Source of the DNA: an uncultured Saprospiraceae bacterium
Lineage (GTDB): Bacteria > Bacteroidota > Bacteroidia > Chitinophagales > Saprospiraceae
DNA: 64,000 nucleotides
Reading direction: 5' to 3'
NCBI GenBank assembly: GCA_937951615.1
Contig: CALFBH010000084.1
Coordinates: 1 to 64,000, forward strand
The notes beneath the pieces were generated by a model. The model was not told where the DNA came from and searched no databases. It saw only the letters and a program-made list of their open reading frames with translations. Made by a program: the position numbers and the translations under genes. Positions 54,892 through 63,306 of this stretch are shown piece after piece; positions within the stretch are counted from its first letter, which is position 1, and each line of letters starts with the position of its first letter.

Positions 54892-55321
54892 GATGTGTGT
54901 TTTTTGGAACGTTAAAAAGATAGCCTACCCATTTATGGTGCTTCTTTTGTCGGGATATTACATTCTATTGGTAACTATTATTTATAGGTGCAATTCCCTA
55001 TTTTGGACTTTGTCTTTCGACAAAATAATTTGCCTGAAATGGGCGTCTTGTTTTTTTAAACGTTAATTATTTAATAAATATTACATTTGCAAATGTACTA
55101 AGATATATAGATAATGTCAACAGTGCCGTGTAGTAAAAAATATTTATTCATAAAAAGTGTTTTCGTAAATAACTGGTTGTTAAGCAGATGGTGAACATAT
55201 TTAAATTTAAATATCTCAATAAAAAATTTGTTGGATTGGATGGGGAGGTGTTTTTTCTCAAAAAAACGTCAAGAAACAAATTTTATTCTGAAATTTACCA
55301 ACCGATTCTAAAATTGCCCGT
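54892..55321. other. AT-rich intergenic region with divergent promoter
   Basis: 430 bases without a gene, between the S74 operon (minus) and the GNAT gene (plus). It holds a perfect 16-bp palindrome at 55082-55097 and a good promoter for the minus-strand operon, giving it a leader of about 190 bases. Confidence 0.6.
55090..55120 (-). promoter_or_regulatory. Promoter of the S74/metalloprotease operon
   Basis: Minus strand: -33 TTG (55118-55120), 20 bases, then -7 TACATTTG (55090-55097), a full match to the Bacteroidota sigma consensus. The -7 box is half of the palindrome TACATTTGCAAATGTA (55082-55097), so a dimeric regulator there would block it. Confidence 0.65.
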
Positions 55322-55762
55322 ATGATTAATTTTAAAGAAATAACAAAAGAGAATTTAATACCGATAATCAAACTAAAGGTTTTTGAACACCAGGAGGATC
55401 AGGTAGCTAGCAATGCCATCTCTATTGCACAGGGCAACTATGATGATGAAGCATGGTTTCGGGGCATTTACGATGACGATATTCCTGTCGGATTTATCAT
55501 GCTTGTACTTGATGCAGAAAACGATGAATATATGGTCTGGCGATTTATGATAGACCAAAACCACCAGAGAAAAGGTTATGGAAAAGCAGCCATTGATCTG
55601 ATGAAGAAAATAGTGAAAGAAAGATTTCCAGAGGTCAAAGAAATATTTCTATCTTATGTGCCCAAAGAAAATGGCGGCGCAGATGGCTTTTATAAAAAGA
55701 TAGGATTTGAAGATACGGGCGAAATGCAAGGCAAAGAGAAAATAATGCGTTTTGTATATTGA
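55322..55762 (+). CDS. GNAT N-acetyltransferase, diamine-acetyltransferase-like
   Basis: 146 aa, full-length GNAT fold. Transfers acetyl from acetyl-CoA to an amine. The CoA-binding motif is QRKGYGKAA (~81-89), after the beta-4 strand MVWRFMID. The C-terminal LSYVPKENGGADGFYKKIGFEDTGE is typical of the spermidine/diamine and PaiA-like branch. The DDIPVGFIMLVLDAEND strand is also conserved. Substrate inferred only from similarity. It starts a same-strand run of three genes (23- and 24-base gaps) leading to the isoaspartyl peptidase. Confidence 0.85.
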   Translation: MINFKEITKENLIPIIKLKVFEHQEDQVASNAISIAQGNYDDEAWFRGIYDDDIPVGFIMLVLDAENDEYMVWRFMIDQNHQRKGYGKAAIDLMKKIVKERFPEVKEIFLSYVPKENGGADGFYKKIGFEDTGEMQGKEKIMRFVY

Positions 55763-55784
55763 TTTGTTATGTAGAATGTAGAAA

Positions 55785-56210
55785 ATGAAAATAGATCCTA
55801 TATTAAGATTAAAAAATTACCTGCGAGATCCTGTTTCTCCAGCCTGGTCATCTCAAGGTCTGATTGATATGTTCAAAGACCTTGAGGGAAATATGAGGGA
55901 AAAACAACAAATTATTCTACCAATTATTGATGCAAAACTTTCAGAGGTAAACAATGAAATGACGGATTATCAATTTCACTTTTTAAGAGATATTACTCTT
56001 CATGCCGTCTATTCAGCAACCCGAGTAGAATTTTCGCCAAAAGACCTGAAATGGCTTCTCGACAGATTTGATGAGAAACCGACTCAACAAAGAGCAACAT
56101 TGATTACGATGTTATTGAAACTAAACTTCAAAGAACTTTCAAAGCAAAGAAAACAGAAAATAAAGAATCTACTACAAGGAACTTTAGCCGAGCAAAATTG
56201 GGATGCTTGA
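55785..56210 (+). CDS. Small soluble helical protein of unknown function
   Basis: 141 aa, no signal peptide or membrane segment. I do not recognise a family. The sequence is helical with HEAT-like character (LIDMFKDLEGNMREKQQIILPIIDA, FHFLRDITLHAVYSATRVEF, QQRATLITMLLKLNFKELSKQ) and charged throughout. It lies between the GNAT and isoaspartyl-peptidase genes with gaps of 22 and 23 bases, so it is probably cotranscribed with them. Confidence 0.7.
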   Translation: MKIDPILRLKNYLRDPVSPAWSSQGLIDMFKDLEGNMREKQQIILPIIDAKLSEVNNEMTDYQFHFLRDITLHAVYSATRVEFSPKDLKWLLDRFDEKPTQQRATLITMLLKLNFKELSKQRKQKIKNLLQGTLAEQNWDA

Positions 56211-56233
56211 TTAAAGCCTAAACAAATAAATTG

Positions 56234-57163
56234 ATGCAAAAATACACCATAGCCATTCACGGAGGAGCAGGAACTATTCTTAAAAGCAACATGACTGCCG
56301 AAAAAGAAGCAGCCTACAAAAGCGCATTGAGTGAGGCTTTAAACTCAGGTACTCAAATATTAGCTGAAGGCGGCTCTGCACTGGCAGCAGTAGAAGATGC
56401 GGTAAGAATATTGGAAGACTGTCCGCTATTTAACGCAGGCAAAGGTTCTGTTTTTACCGCAACAGGAACACATGAAATGGATGCCTCCATTATGGAAGGA
56501 AAAACACTTCAGGCGGGAGCAGTTGCACAGATAGAAGGCGTGAGAAACCCAATAAGTCTTGCCCGCTTAATCATGGAAAAATCGGGGCATGTTTTTCTGT
56601 CGGGAAATGGTGCATTGGACTTCGCAAAAAAAATGAACTGTGAATTGAGGGACAAAGAATGGTTTTATGATGAATTCAGATACCAGCAATGGCAGAAAAT
56701 AAAAGGTACGGACAGCTTCCAACTCGATCATGCTGCGAATAAAGACCATAAATTTGGAACAGTAGGCGCAGTAGCCATGGATGTGAATGGCAACATCGCC
56801 GCTGCCACCTCAACTGGCGGGATGACCAATAAGCGATTTGGCCGAGTAGGTGATAGCCCGATGATTGGTGCAGGCACTTACGCCAATAATGCGACCTGCG
56901 CAGTTTCCTGTACTGGAAGCGGAGAATATTTTATCAGAGGCGTAGTCGCTTACGATGTTTCCTGCTTGATGGAGTATAAAGGCTTGAGTCTGGAAGCAGC
57001 CTGCAATGAAGTCGTACATTCCCGCTTACTAAAAATCAAGGGAGACGGCGGATTAATCGCAGTAGATGCTTTAGGGAACATTGCTCTTCCATTCAATACA
57101 GAAGGCATGTACCGAGGCTGGAAAAAATCAGACGGCACAGAATTAATTGCGATTTATGGGTGA
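56234..57163 (+). CDS. iaaA: Isoaspartyl peptidase/L-asparaginase (Ntn hydrolase)
   Basis: 309 aa from the ATG at 56234, one codon after an in-frame TTG. Self-cleaving N-terminal-nucleophile hydrolase that splits beta-aspartyl dipeptides and asparagine. Features: IAIHGGAGTI at the start, FNAGKGSVFTATGTHEMDA, and the autocleavage site HKFGTVGAVAMD, whose Thr (~176) becomes the nucleophile. STGGMTNKRFGRVGD and TGSGEYFIR are the conserved substrate loops. Next to the cyanophycinase and cyanophycin synthetase genes, its likely job is to hydrolyse beta-Asp-Arg, the dipeptide released from cyanophycin. Named iaaA by family; the cyanophycin role is inferred from context. Confidence 0.9.
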   Translation: MQKYTIAIHGGAGTILKSNMTAEKEAAYKSALSEALNSGTQILAEGGSALAAVEDAVRILEDCPLFNAGKGSVFTATGTHEMDASIMEGKTLQAGAVAQIEGVRNPISLARLIMEKSGHVFLSGNGALDFAKKMNCELRDKEWFYDEFRYQQWQKIKGTDSFQLDHAANKDHKFGTVGAVAMDVNGNIAAATSTGGMTNKRFGRVGDSPMIGAGTYANNATCAVSCTGSGEYFIRGVVAYDVSCLMEYKGLSLEAACNEVVHSRLLKIKGDGGLIAVDALGNIALPFNTEGMYRGWKKSDGTELIAIYG

Positions 57164-57382
57164 GTCACGAGTTGTTGGGTTGCGGGTTGAACGAGTTGTG
57201 AGTTGTTGGTGCGAGTGACTTACTGCCATTGCGACTGAAACTGTTACTGCAATTGAAAAAAGCCCAGCGAGTCCGCGAAAGCAGGACAAGCGCATTTCGA
57301 CTCTGCTCAATGCAGGCAATTGATTATTGTCAATAGTTTTTTGGATTTGAGTTTGACGTTTGGATTTGTACTTAATTACCAA
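57160..57382. repeat. GAGTTG/GGGTTG word repeats
   Basis: Between convergent iaaA and cphB. GAGTTGTTGGGTTGCGGGTT words at ~57168-57215 (same family as at 5.15 and 48.7 kb) and CAATCACCAATCC near 57380. No gene or clear terminator. Confidence 0.5.
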
Positions 57383-57393
57383 TCACCAATCCA

Positions 57394-58263
57394 CTACTCA
57401 AAAGGAGCATGAATTGGCAAAACTTCAACCCGTCTTTCATCCACATAAAACCGATCGCTATTTGAAAGCACATGTACTTTTAAATTGGACATAGACATTG
57501 GCGTGCCTTCGGCTAAAGATTCGCGAGCATTATGACTGACTTGGGAAGCGTCGAAAATAATAACCATTCCTGAGCCTATAATTTTAAATTCATTACATTT
57601 CTTAATAACTATTCCAGTATCTTCAGCAAGCCCAACACCTATTAATTCTGGAAAAGCGGCCACGGCTTCTGCCAGTCGCCCAAAGCGTCCTCGCTGAATA
57701 AAGTGTGAATCAATAATCAACTCGGGAAAGAAACCCATGCCATCCCTCATGTTCACCGCTCCTTTGAAAAAGGCATCTGTTGCACTTCCGCCTGCAATCA
57801 TTTCGCTAGACATAGCCATTGCGCCCGCACTAGTACCTGCAATGACAAAATTTTCATGCAAATAGCGTTGCTGTAAAATTTCGTGCATTTTAGTATTGCC
57901 GATTTTATCCACAATTTTGGACTGGTCGCCACCCGAAAACATCACACAATCTGCTTTTTGTACCCAACTTAAAAAATCAGGATCATCTGCCTCTTCTCTT
58001 TTGGTGAGGTTAAGGACTTTGACGTTTTTGCAGCCTAGTTTACCAAATGCGCTGATATAATTTTCGCCCACTTCATCAGGAATACTGGAGGCCGTTGGGA
58101 TAACCACAATCAACGAATCTAGCCCACCGCTTTCTTGTACGACATGAGAGAGTATGCCATCTTCGATAAAATCCAAAGTGTGCATTTCTGAAGCGTTAGT
58201 CCCTTTGTCCTCATTGCCACCTATTGGAATTAAAGTACCTTTTATATGTTTTTTATTGACCAT
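57394..58263 (-). CDS. cphB: Cyanophycinase
   Basis: 289 aa, S51-family serine exopeptidase that cuts cyanophycin (multi-L-arginyl-poly-L-aspartate) into beta-Asp-Arg dipeptides. Motifs: GTLIPIGGNEDKG at the N-terminus, VVIPTASSIPDEVGENYI, CVMFSGGDQSKIV, and the nucleophile Ser in VIAGTSAGAMAMS (~147). The downstream His and Glu/Asp positions (IIDSHFIQRGRFGRL, VGLAEDTGIVI) are also present. Length is normal and no signal peptide is seen, so it is intracellular, where the polymer is stored. Divergent from cphA across ~220 bases and convergent with iaaA. Confidence 0.93.
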   Translation of the reverse strand: MVNKKHIKGTLIPIGGNEDKGTNASEMHTLDFIEDGILSHVVQESGGLDSLIVVIPTASSIPDEVGENYISAFGKLGCKNVKVLNLTKREEADDPDFLSWVQKADCVMFSGGDQSKIVDKIGNTKMHEILQQRYLHENFVIAGTSAGAMAMSSEMIAGGSATDAFFKGAVNMRDGMGFFPELIIDSHFIQRGRFGRLAEAVAAFPELIGVGLAEDTGIVIKKCNEFKIIGSGMVIIFDASQVSHNARESLAEGTPMSMSNLKVHVLSNSDRFYVDERRVEVLPIHAPFE

Positions 58264-58294
58264 GCTCTTCGTTACTTAATTCTTTATTAATCTG

Positions 58295-58302
58295 CAAAAG
58301 TA
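58295..58302 (-). promoter_or_regulatory. -7 box candidate for cphB
   Basis: Minus-strand TACTTTTG matches TAnnTTTG, 32 bases upstream of the cphB ATG. No clear -33 TTG. Confidence 0.45.
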
Positions 58303-58482
58303 AGGATTTTATTGCTGATAATCCATCTTGGCGAGTATATTCATTTTTGAAGAATATTAAATTCAAATGACTTATGTTATGCAATCTTTGAAAATAATTT
58401 TACATTTATAGATAGTGCTTAAAAATCGTTAAACTATGAAACGTTGAAACCCAAAATTTTCGTTTCTGAAACCAGCCATACT

Positions 58483-61140
58483 ATGAAAATTAGAGAAATC
58501 AGAGCCATGCGAGGACCAAACTACTGGTCTGTTCGCCGCCACAAATTAATTGTGATGACCCTGGATTTGGAAGAATTAGAGGAACTTCCAACCAATAAGA
58601 TTGATGGATTTTATGAACGCCTAACGACCATGTTTCCCACTATGTTTAGTCATAGATGTTCTGTGGGTACTGCCGGAGGTTTTTTCCACCGCGTTCAGGA
58701 AGGAACTTGGATGGGGCATGTGATAGAACATATTGCGCTAGAAACCCAGACACTTGCTGGAATGGATGTTGGTTTTGGAAGAACCAGAGGATATGGAGAA
58801 GAAGGCGTCTATCATGTTGTTTTTGCTTACATGGAAGAAAAGGTAGGAAAGTTTGCTGCCAAATCTGCTACCCGCATTGCACAAGCATTGATTGATAATG
58901 AAGAATACGACTTAGAGGCTGACCTTCAGGAAATGCGGGAAATCAGAGAGCGGGAAAGATTAGGACCAAGTACAGGCTCTATTATCAGAGAAGCTGTAAG
59001 TAGAGGGATTCCTTGGATTAGACTGAATAAATATTCTTTGTGTCAATTGGGATATGGCGCCAATCAAAAACGGATTCAGGCAACCGTGACCAGCGATACC
59101 AGCAGTATTGGTGTTGAAATTGCCTGTGACAAAGAAGATACTAAACATCTTTTGAGTCAGGCAGAAGTCCCTGTTCCCAAAGGAGACATTATCAGAACAG
59201 AAAGAGGCTTAAAAGAAGCGGTAGAATACGTGGGTTATCCAGTCGTACTCAAGCCTATCAATGGCAATCATGGAAGGGGAATCACGGCGAATGTTACCAA
59301 TTGGGAAGATGCCTTGGTGGCTTTTGAAGCCGCAAAAGCAGTCTCTCGTTCTGTCATTGTAGAAAAATATATAACAGGCGAAGACTACCGACTCTTAGTC
59401 ATCAATTATAAACTGGTGGCTGCCGCCAAAAGAACACCCGCCCATGTGGAAGGTGATGGCAGTTCGACCATCCAGCAATTAATTGACAAAGTAAATGAAG
59501 ACCCAAGAAGAGGCTATGGTCACGAAAAAGTCCTGACGATGATAAAGGTGGACGATATGACCAAAGGTATTTTGGAAGCCAATGAACTGACCTTAGATTC
59601 AATTTTGCCGAAAGGCAAAATACTCCACCTGAAAGATACAGCTAATTTGAGTACAGGCGGAACAGCAACAGATGTCCTGGACTTAGTACATCCTTCCAAT
59701 GTTTTTATGGCAGAACGAATTTCCAAAATTATCGGACTGGACATCTGTGGTATTGATGTGATGACTTCTGATATTAGCATTCCTTTGAAAGAAACAGGAG
59801 GCGCGGTGCTGGAAGTCAATGCAGGTCCAGGTTTTAGAATGCACTTGGCACCAACAAAGGGCTTGCCTCGGAATGTTGCTCTTCCTGTCATTGATATGCT
59901 ATTTCCACCGGGCGCAACGTCGCGCATACCGATTGTTGCCGTCACAGGTACAAATGGAAAAACAACAACAACCCGCCTGATTGCCCACATGGTAAAAATG
60001 AAAGGTTATAAAGTCGGCTACACCACTTCTGATGGAATTTACATTCAAAATCGCCTAATGGATACTGGAGATTGTACGGGACCAGTCAGTGCAGAATTTG
60101 TACTAAAAGACCCAACGGTTGAGTTTGCAGTATTGGAATGTGCCCGTGGCGGAATGTTGAGAGCCGGATTGGGATTTCATAAATGTGATATTGGGATTGT
60201 GACCAATGTAGCAGCGGATCATCTTGGACTGAAAGGCATTCATACGATTGAACAATTGGCAAAAGTAAAAGGGGTCGTTCCTGAAACGGTTTTACCTGAT
60301 GGTCATGCTATTTTAAATGCGGATGACGATTTGGTCTATGCCATGCGAAAAAATGTAGAGTGTAAAGTTGCTTTATTTTCTATGGATGAAGAAAGTGATC
60401 GAATAAAACGCCATTCAGAAAATGGAGGCATTTCTGCTGTTTATGAAAATGGCTTTATTACAATATGCCGAGGCGACTGGAAAATGAGGATTATTAAAGC
60501 GGTAAATGTTCCGCTGACCTTTGGCGGTAAGGCAACCTTTATGATTCAAAATGTACTGCCTGCTGTGCTGACTGGATACCTTAATGGCTTTTCATTGGAC
60601 GATATCAAAGTCGCTTTGGAATCCTTCATCCCATCGCCTTCCCAAACGCCGGGACGCTTAAATATGTTCAATTTTAAAGACTATCAGATTTTGCTGGATT
60701 ATGCACACAATCCTGCCGGATTAAGAGCGTTGAAAAATATGGTGGAGAAAATGGAAGGGAGTCCAAAAGTAGGAATCATTGCCGGAATTGGAGATCGAAG
60801 AGATGAAGACAATATGGAGATCGGAAAAATCGCAGCCGAAATGTTTGATGAAATCATCATTCGACAGGATAAGCACCTTCGCGGTAAAACAGAACAAGAA
60901 CTTATAGGTATGCTGAATGATGGCATCAAATCAGTCAATCCTGATAAAAAGGTGACGATTATTCCTTCGGAAAAAGAAGCGATTACCTATGCGGTCAAAA
61001 ATGCAACAAAAGGTTCTCTGATTGTGCTTTGTAGTGATGTGGTGCCTGATGCACTAGATTTGGTGAAGCAATTTAAAGAAGAAGAAGCCAATCGTTTGTA
61101 TGAATATTCTACGGATGAGATTCCAAATATGGAAGGATAG
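58483..61140 (+). CDS. cphA: Cyanophycin synthetase
   Basis: 885 aa from the ATG at 58483, where the family's MKIREIRAMRGPNYWS begins; a TTG 13 codons earlier is in frame but adds nothing conserved. It makes the polymer by adding Asp then Arg with ATP. N-terminal domain to ~160, ATP-grasp domain ~200-470 (VVLKPINGNHGRGITANV, VEKYITGEDYRLLVIN, EVNAGPGFRMH), and a Mur-ligase-like domain from ~480 with P-loop VTGTNGKTTTTRL, VLECARGGMLRAGLG and YAHNPAGLRALK. Both active-site sets look intact, and the length is that of CphA1. No CphA2 features. With cphB and iaaA nearby, this supports synthesis and full recycling of a nitrogen/carbon store. Confidence 0.95.
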   Translation: MKIREIRAMRGPNYWSVRRHKLIVMTLDLEELEELPTNKIDGFYERLTTMFPTMFSHRCSVGTAGGFFHRVQEGTWMGHVIEHIALETQTLAGMDVGFGRTRGYGEEGVYHVVFAYMEEKVGKFAAKSATRIAQALIDNEEYDLEADLQEMREIRERERLGPSTGSIIREAVSRGIPWIRLNKYSLCQLGYGANQKRIQATVTSDTSSIGVEIACDKEDTKHLLSQAEVPVPKGDIIRTERGLKEAVEYVGYPVVLKPINGNHGRGITANVTNWEDALVAFEAAKAVSRSVIVEKYITGEDYRLLVINYKLVAAAKRTPAHVEGDGSSTIQQLIDKVNEDPRRGYGHEKVLTMIKVDDMTKGILEANELTLDSILPKGKILHLKDTANLSTGGTATDVLDLVHPSNVFMAERISKIIGLDICGIDVMTSDISIPLKETGGAVLEVNAGPGFRMHLAPTKGLPRNVALPVIDMLFPPGATSRIPIVAVTGTNGKTTTTRLIAHMVKMKGYKVGYTTSDGIYIQNRLMDTGDCTGPVSAEFVLKDPTVEFAVLECARGGMLRAGLGFHKCDIGIVTNVAADHLGLKGIHTIEQLAKVKGVVPETVLPDGHAILNADDDLVYAMRKNVECKVALFSMDEESDRIKRHSENGGISAVYENGFITICRGDWKMRIIKAVNVPLTFGGKATFMIQNVLPAVLTGYLNGFSLDDIKVALESFIPSPSQTPGRLNMFNFKDYQILLDYAHNPAGLRALKNMVEKMEGSPKVGIIAGIGDRRDEDNMEIGKIAAEMFDEIIIRQDKHLRGKTEQELIGMLNDGIKSVNPDKKVTIIPSEKEAITYAVKNATKGSLIVLCSDVVPDALDLVKQFKEEEANRLYEYSTDEIPNMEG

Positions 61141-61145
61141 TTTTT

Positions 61146-61225
61146 TTCTCGCAAAGGCGCAGAGACGCAAAGGGGAATTGTGATTTGGTTTTTCTCGCAA
61201 AGGCGCAAAAAGGAGCGATTTTTAA
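61146..61225. repeat. CGCAAAGGCGC word repeat
   Basis: Two copies of TTTCTCGCAAAGGCGCA, the complement of the 42-bp tandem repeat at 61.65 kb, placed on the other side of the GxxExxY gene. Confidence 0.7.
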
Positions 61226-61254
61226 CCAGTCGAAAGACATAAAGCATAAAACCA

Positions 61255-61632
61255 ATGACTGAAAATGAAATTTCAAAAATTGTCGTAAATACGGCATTTA
61301 AGATTCATACTAAATTAGGTCCCGGCTTATTAGAATCTGTTTATGAGGAAATCATGTATTATGAATTGAATAAAGAAGGTTTGAAAGTTGACAGACAAAG
61401 AGGGATTCCAGTGGTTTGGGATGAAGTAAAAATGAATTTAGGATTTAGGGCAGATTTGATTGTTGAAAATAAAGTAATTATTGAATTGAAATCAGTGGAA
61501 AAAATTGCCCCTGTACATCCCAAGCAATTGCTCACTTATTTGAAGATCACCGATTTGAAATTGGGCTTGTTGATTAATTTTAATGAAGCATTAATTAAAG
61601 ACGGCATAACAAGAATCGTAAACAACTTGTAA
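61255..61632 (+). CDS. GxxExxY protein (PD-(D/E)XK nuclease-like)
   Basis: 125 aa, ATG start, no signal peptide. It has the family-defining GPGLLESVYEE (G-x-x-E-x-x-Y) and the nuclease-like core GFRADLIVENKVIIELKSVE (Asp, then E-x-K), followed by HPKQLLTYLKITDLKLGLLINFN. The family has a PD-(D/E)XK fold; its biological role is not settled. Such genes are common in Bacteroidota and often sit beside the CTTTGCGCCTTAGCG-type repeats, as here, where copies flank it on both sides in opposite orientation. Confidence 0.88.
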   Translation: MTENEISKIVVNTAFKIHTKLGPGLLESVYEEIMYYELNKEGLKVDRQRGIPVVWDEVKMNLGFRADLIVENKVIIELKSVEKIAPVHPKQLLTYLKITDLKLGLLINFNEALIKDGITRIVNNL

Positions 61633-61647
61633 AATCTTGATTTTCCC

Positions 61648-61960
61648 TTTGCGTCTTAGCGACTTAGCGAGAAAACCTTGTTTGTTCTCTTTGCGCCTTA
61701 GCGTCTTAGCGAGAAAACCTTGTTTGTTCTCTTTGCGCCTTAGCGTCTTAGCGAGAAAACCTTGTTTGTTCCCTTTGCGCCTTAGCGACTTAGCAAGAAA
61801 ACCTTGTTTGTTCCCTTTGCGCCTTAGCGTCTTTGCGAGAAAACCTTGTTTGTTCTCTTTGCGCCTTAGCGTCTTTGCGAGAAAACTTTGTTTGTTCTCT
61901 TTGCGCCTTAGCGTCTTTGCGAGAAAACTTTGTTTGTTCTCTTTGCGCCTTAGCGAGAAA
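61648..61960. repeat. 42-bp tandem repeat, seven full copies
   Basis: Seven units of 42 bp starting TTTGCGCCTTAGCGTCTT and containing GCGAGAAAACCTTGTTTG, plus a partial eighth unit. Units differ at a few positions (TTAGCG/TTTGCG, ACC/ACT), the later units being most alike. Because 42 is a multiple of three, frames stay open across it on both strands, but these are not genes. Confidence 0.92.
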
Positions 61961-62000
61961 TATATCAAAACATTTAACAAATAACCATGTTAATCAAGAT

Positions 62001-62759
62001 ATGAAAAAGCTACTCCCACTATTCACGTTTTTCCTACTGATTTGTGCCTGTAACACCAACAACAAACAAGTCGTCAATTCCTCTTCCACGCCCATTCAGC
62101 ACGATATATGGCATGAATTATTACAAAAACATGTTAGCCCAGAAGGAAAAGTTAACTACAAAGGTTTTATTACAGAAAAAGCCAGATTTCAAGAATATTT
62201 GGACTTGCTGAACAGCCATCATCCCAATGGCAAAAACTGGTCAAAACAAGAACAATTGGCGTATTGGATCAATGCTTATAATGCTTACACAGTAGAGCTG
62301 ATTGTCGATAATTATCCAGTAGAAAGCATCAAGAAAATCAAGAAAGGCATTCCTTTTATCAATTCAGTCTGGGACAAAGAATTTATCACCATAGAAGGTC
62401 ATGCGTATAGCTTAGGGCATATTGAACACGAAATTCTCCGAAAGGAATTTGATGAACCGCGCATCCATTTTGCGATTGTCTGTGCATCCATTTCCTGCCC
62501 AAAATTGCTGAATGCTGCCTACAAGACCGACCAGTTAGAGCAGCAATTCGTTCAGCAAACCAAAGACTTTATCAATGACCCGACCCGCAATAAAATAGAC
62601 GCAAACGAGGCAAAAATATCCAAAATTTTCTCCTGGTTTGAAGGCGATTTTACCAAAAATGGAACACTAGAGGAATACCTAAGCCAATACAGCAATACGC
62701 CAGTAACAGCAGATACCAAAATCAGCTACCTGAACTATGACTGGGGCTTGAATGAGTGA
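62001..62759 (+). CDS. DUF547 lipoprotein
   Basis: 252 aa from the ATG at 62001. The frame is open 56 codons further upstream, but only through the tandem repeat; the lipoprotein signal (MKKLLPLFTFFLLICAC, lipobox ICAC) fixes the start. The body is DUF547: LAYWINAYNAYTVELIVDNYPV, then HIEHEILRKEFDEPRIHFAIVCASISCPKLLNAAY, and INDPTRNKIDANE. The conserved His, Glu and Cys positions hint at enzyme activity, but none is known to me. Anchored in the envelope. Monocistronic, followed by the tRNA-Cys terminator on the other strand. Confidence 0.9.
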   Translation: MKKLLPLFTFFLLICACNTNNKQVVNSSSTPIQHDIWHELLQKHVSPEGKVNYKGFITEKARFQEYLDLLNSHHPNGKNWSKQEQLAYWINAYNAYTVELIVDNYPVESIKKIKKGIPFINSVWDKEFITIEGHAYSLGHIEHEILRKEFDEPRIHFAIVCASISCPKLLNAAYKTDQLEQQFVQQTKDFINDPTRNKIDANEAKISKIFSWFEGDFTKNGTLEEYLSQYSNTPVTADTKISYLNYDWGLNE

Positions 62760-62855
62760 TGAATATGATTTGTGGCTGGTTTTAAGGTAATTTTTAGCCA
62801 CAAATCTGTTTCTCTGTAAAGTTATGAGGTGATGGGAGCTTTGTTTGAGTGAGGA

Positions 62856-62890
62856 ACAAAAAAGCCCACACAAGAAAAACCTGTGTGGAC
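62856..62890 (-). terminator. Terminator of tRNA-Cys
   Basis: On the minus strand just after the tRNA: CCACACA-GG...CTT-GTGTGG hairpin (62866-62872 with 62882-62888) followed by TTTTTT. It may also serve the convergent DUF547 gene. Confidence 0.8.
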
Positions 62891-62891
62891 T

Positions 62892-62965
62892 TGGAGGTCG
62901 CGAGCGGATTTGAACCGCTGTACGAGCTTTTGCAGAGCCCTGCCTAACCGCTCGGCCACGCGACC
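62892..62965 (-). tRNA. tRNA-Cys (GCA)
   Basis: 74 nt including the encoded CCA. Acceptor GGTCGCG pairs with CGCGACC; the discriminator base is T (U), usual for Cys. D-arm around GGCCGAGCGGTTAGGC, anticodon arm with loop CTGCAAA giving anticodon GCA, and T-arm GCGG-TTCAAAT-CCGC. All arms are intact. Confidence 0.95.
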
Positions 62966-62966
62966 C

Positions 62967-63306
62967 TATTTTGCTACCTTATGTTGTAGCGGCTGCAAAT
63001 ATAAACGGTTTTTGCGAATATTTCCAGTTTTGGAAAAAAAAACTCAGAACTGTTTTAAAACCTTTATTCTATTTTTTGAGTATGATGTCCAAGATATGTT
63101 TATTTTTGGAACACATTCAGAGTATGCTCTTATATGTAATAACAAAATTTAAGCAGGCTGGCAGCGTTATTTTTGTGTAAAGCGTTTTAACTACCAAACG
63201 TGAACACCAACAATTCAATATCAATAGATAATTGTTATTGAAGTGGTCTTTGTCCCGATAATTATCGGGAGTATTTTTTCACTTTAAGCTGTATTTCCTG
63301 TAAAAC
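62967..63306. other. Intergenic region upstream of the ECF sigma gene
   Basis: 340 bases, AT-rich, no convincing gene; short frames overlap the tRNA and are rejected. It contains a TATTTTTG -7-like box (63168-63175) and the second copy of the 18-bp palindrome. Confidence 0.5.
63253..63270. repeat. 18-bp perfect palindrome, copy 2
   Basis: Identical to the palindrome at 8094-8111. It lies 37 bases upstream of the sigma-factor ATG. Confidence 0.85.

Noticed and set aside
61591-61984. Open frames of 115-129 codons on both strands through the 42-bp repeat
   Set aside because: The repeat unit is a multiple of three without stops, so frames stay open by chance. No signal, no domain, and both strands code equally well.
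61833-62000. N-terminal extension of the DUF547 protein
   Set aside because: It is translated tandem repeat; the lipoprotein signal begins at the ATG at 62001.
62883-63180. Short plus-strand frames over the tRNA-Cys region
   Set aside because: They overlap a clear tRNA on the opposite strand and have no protein-like features.
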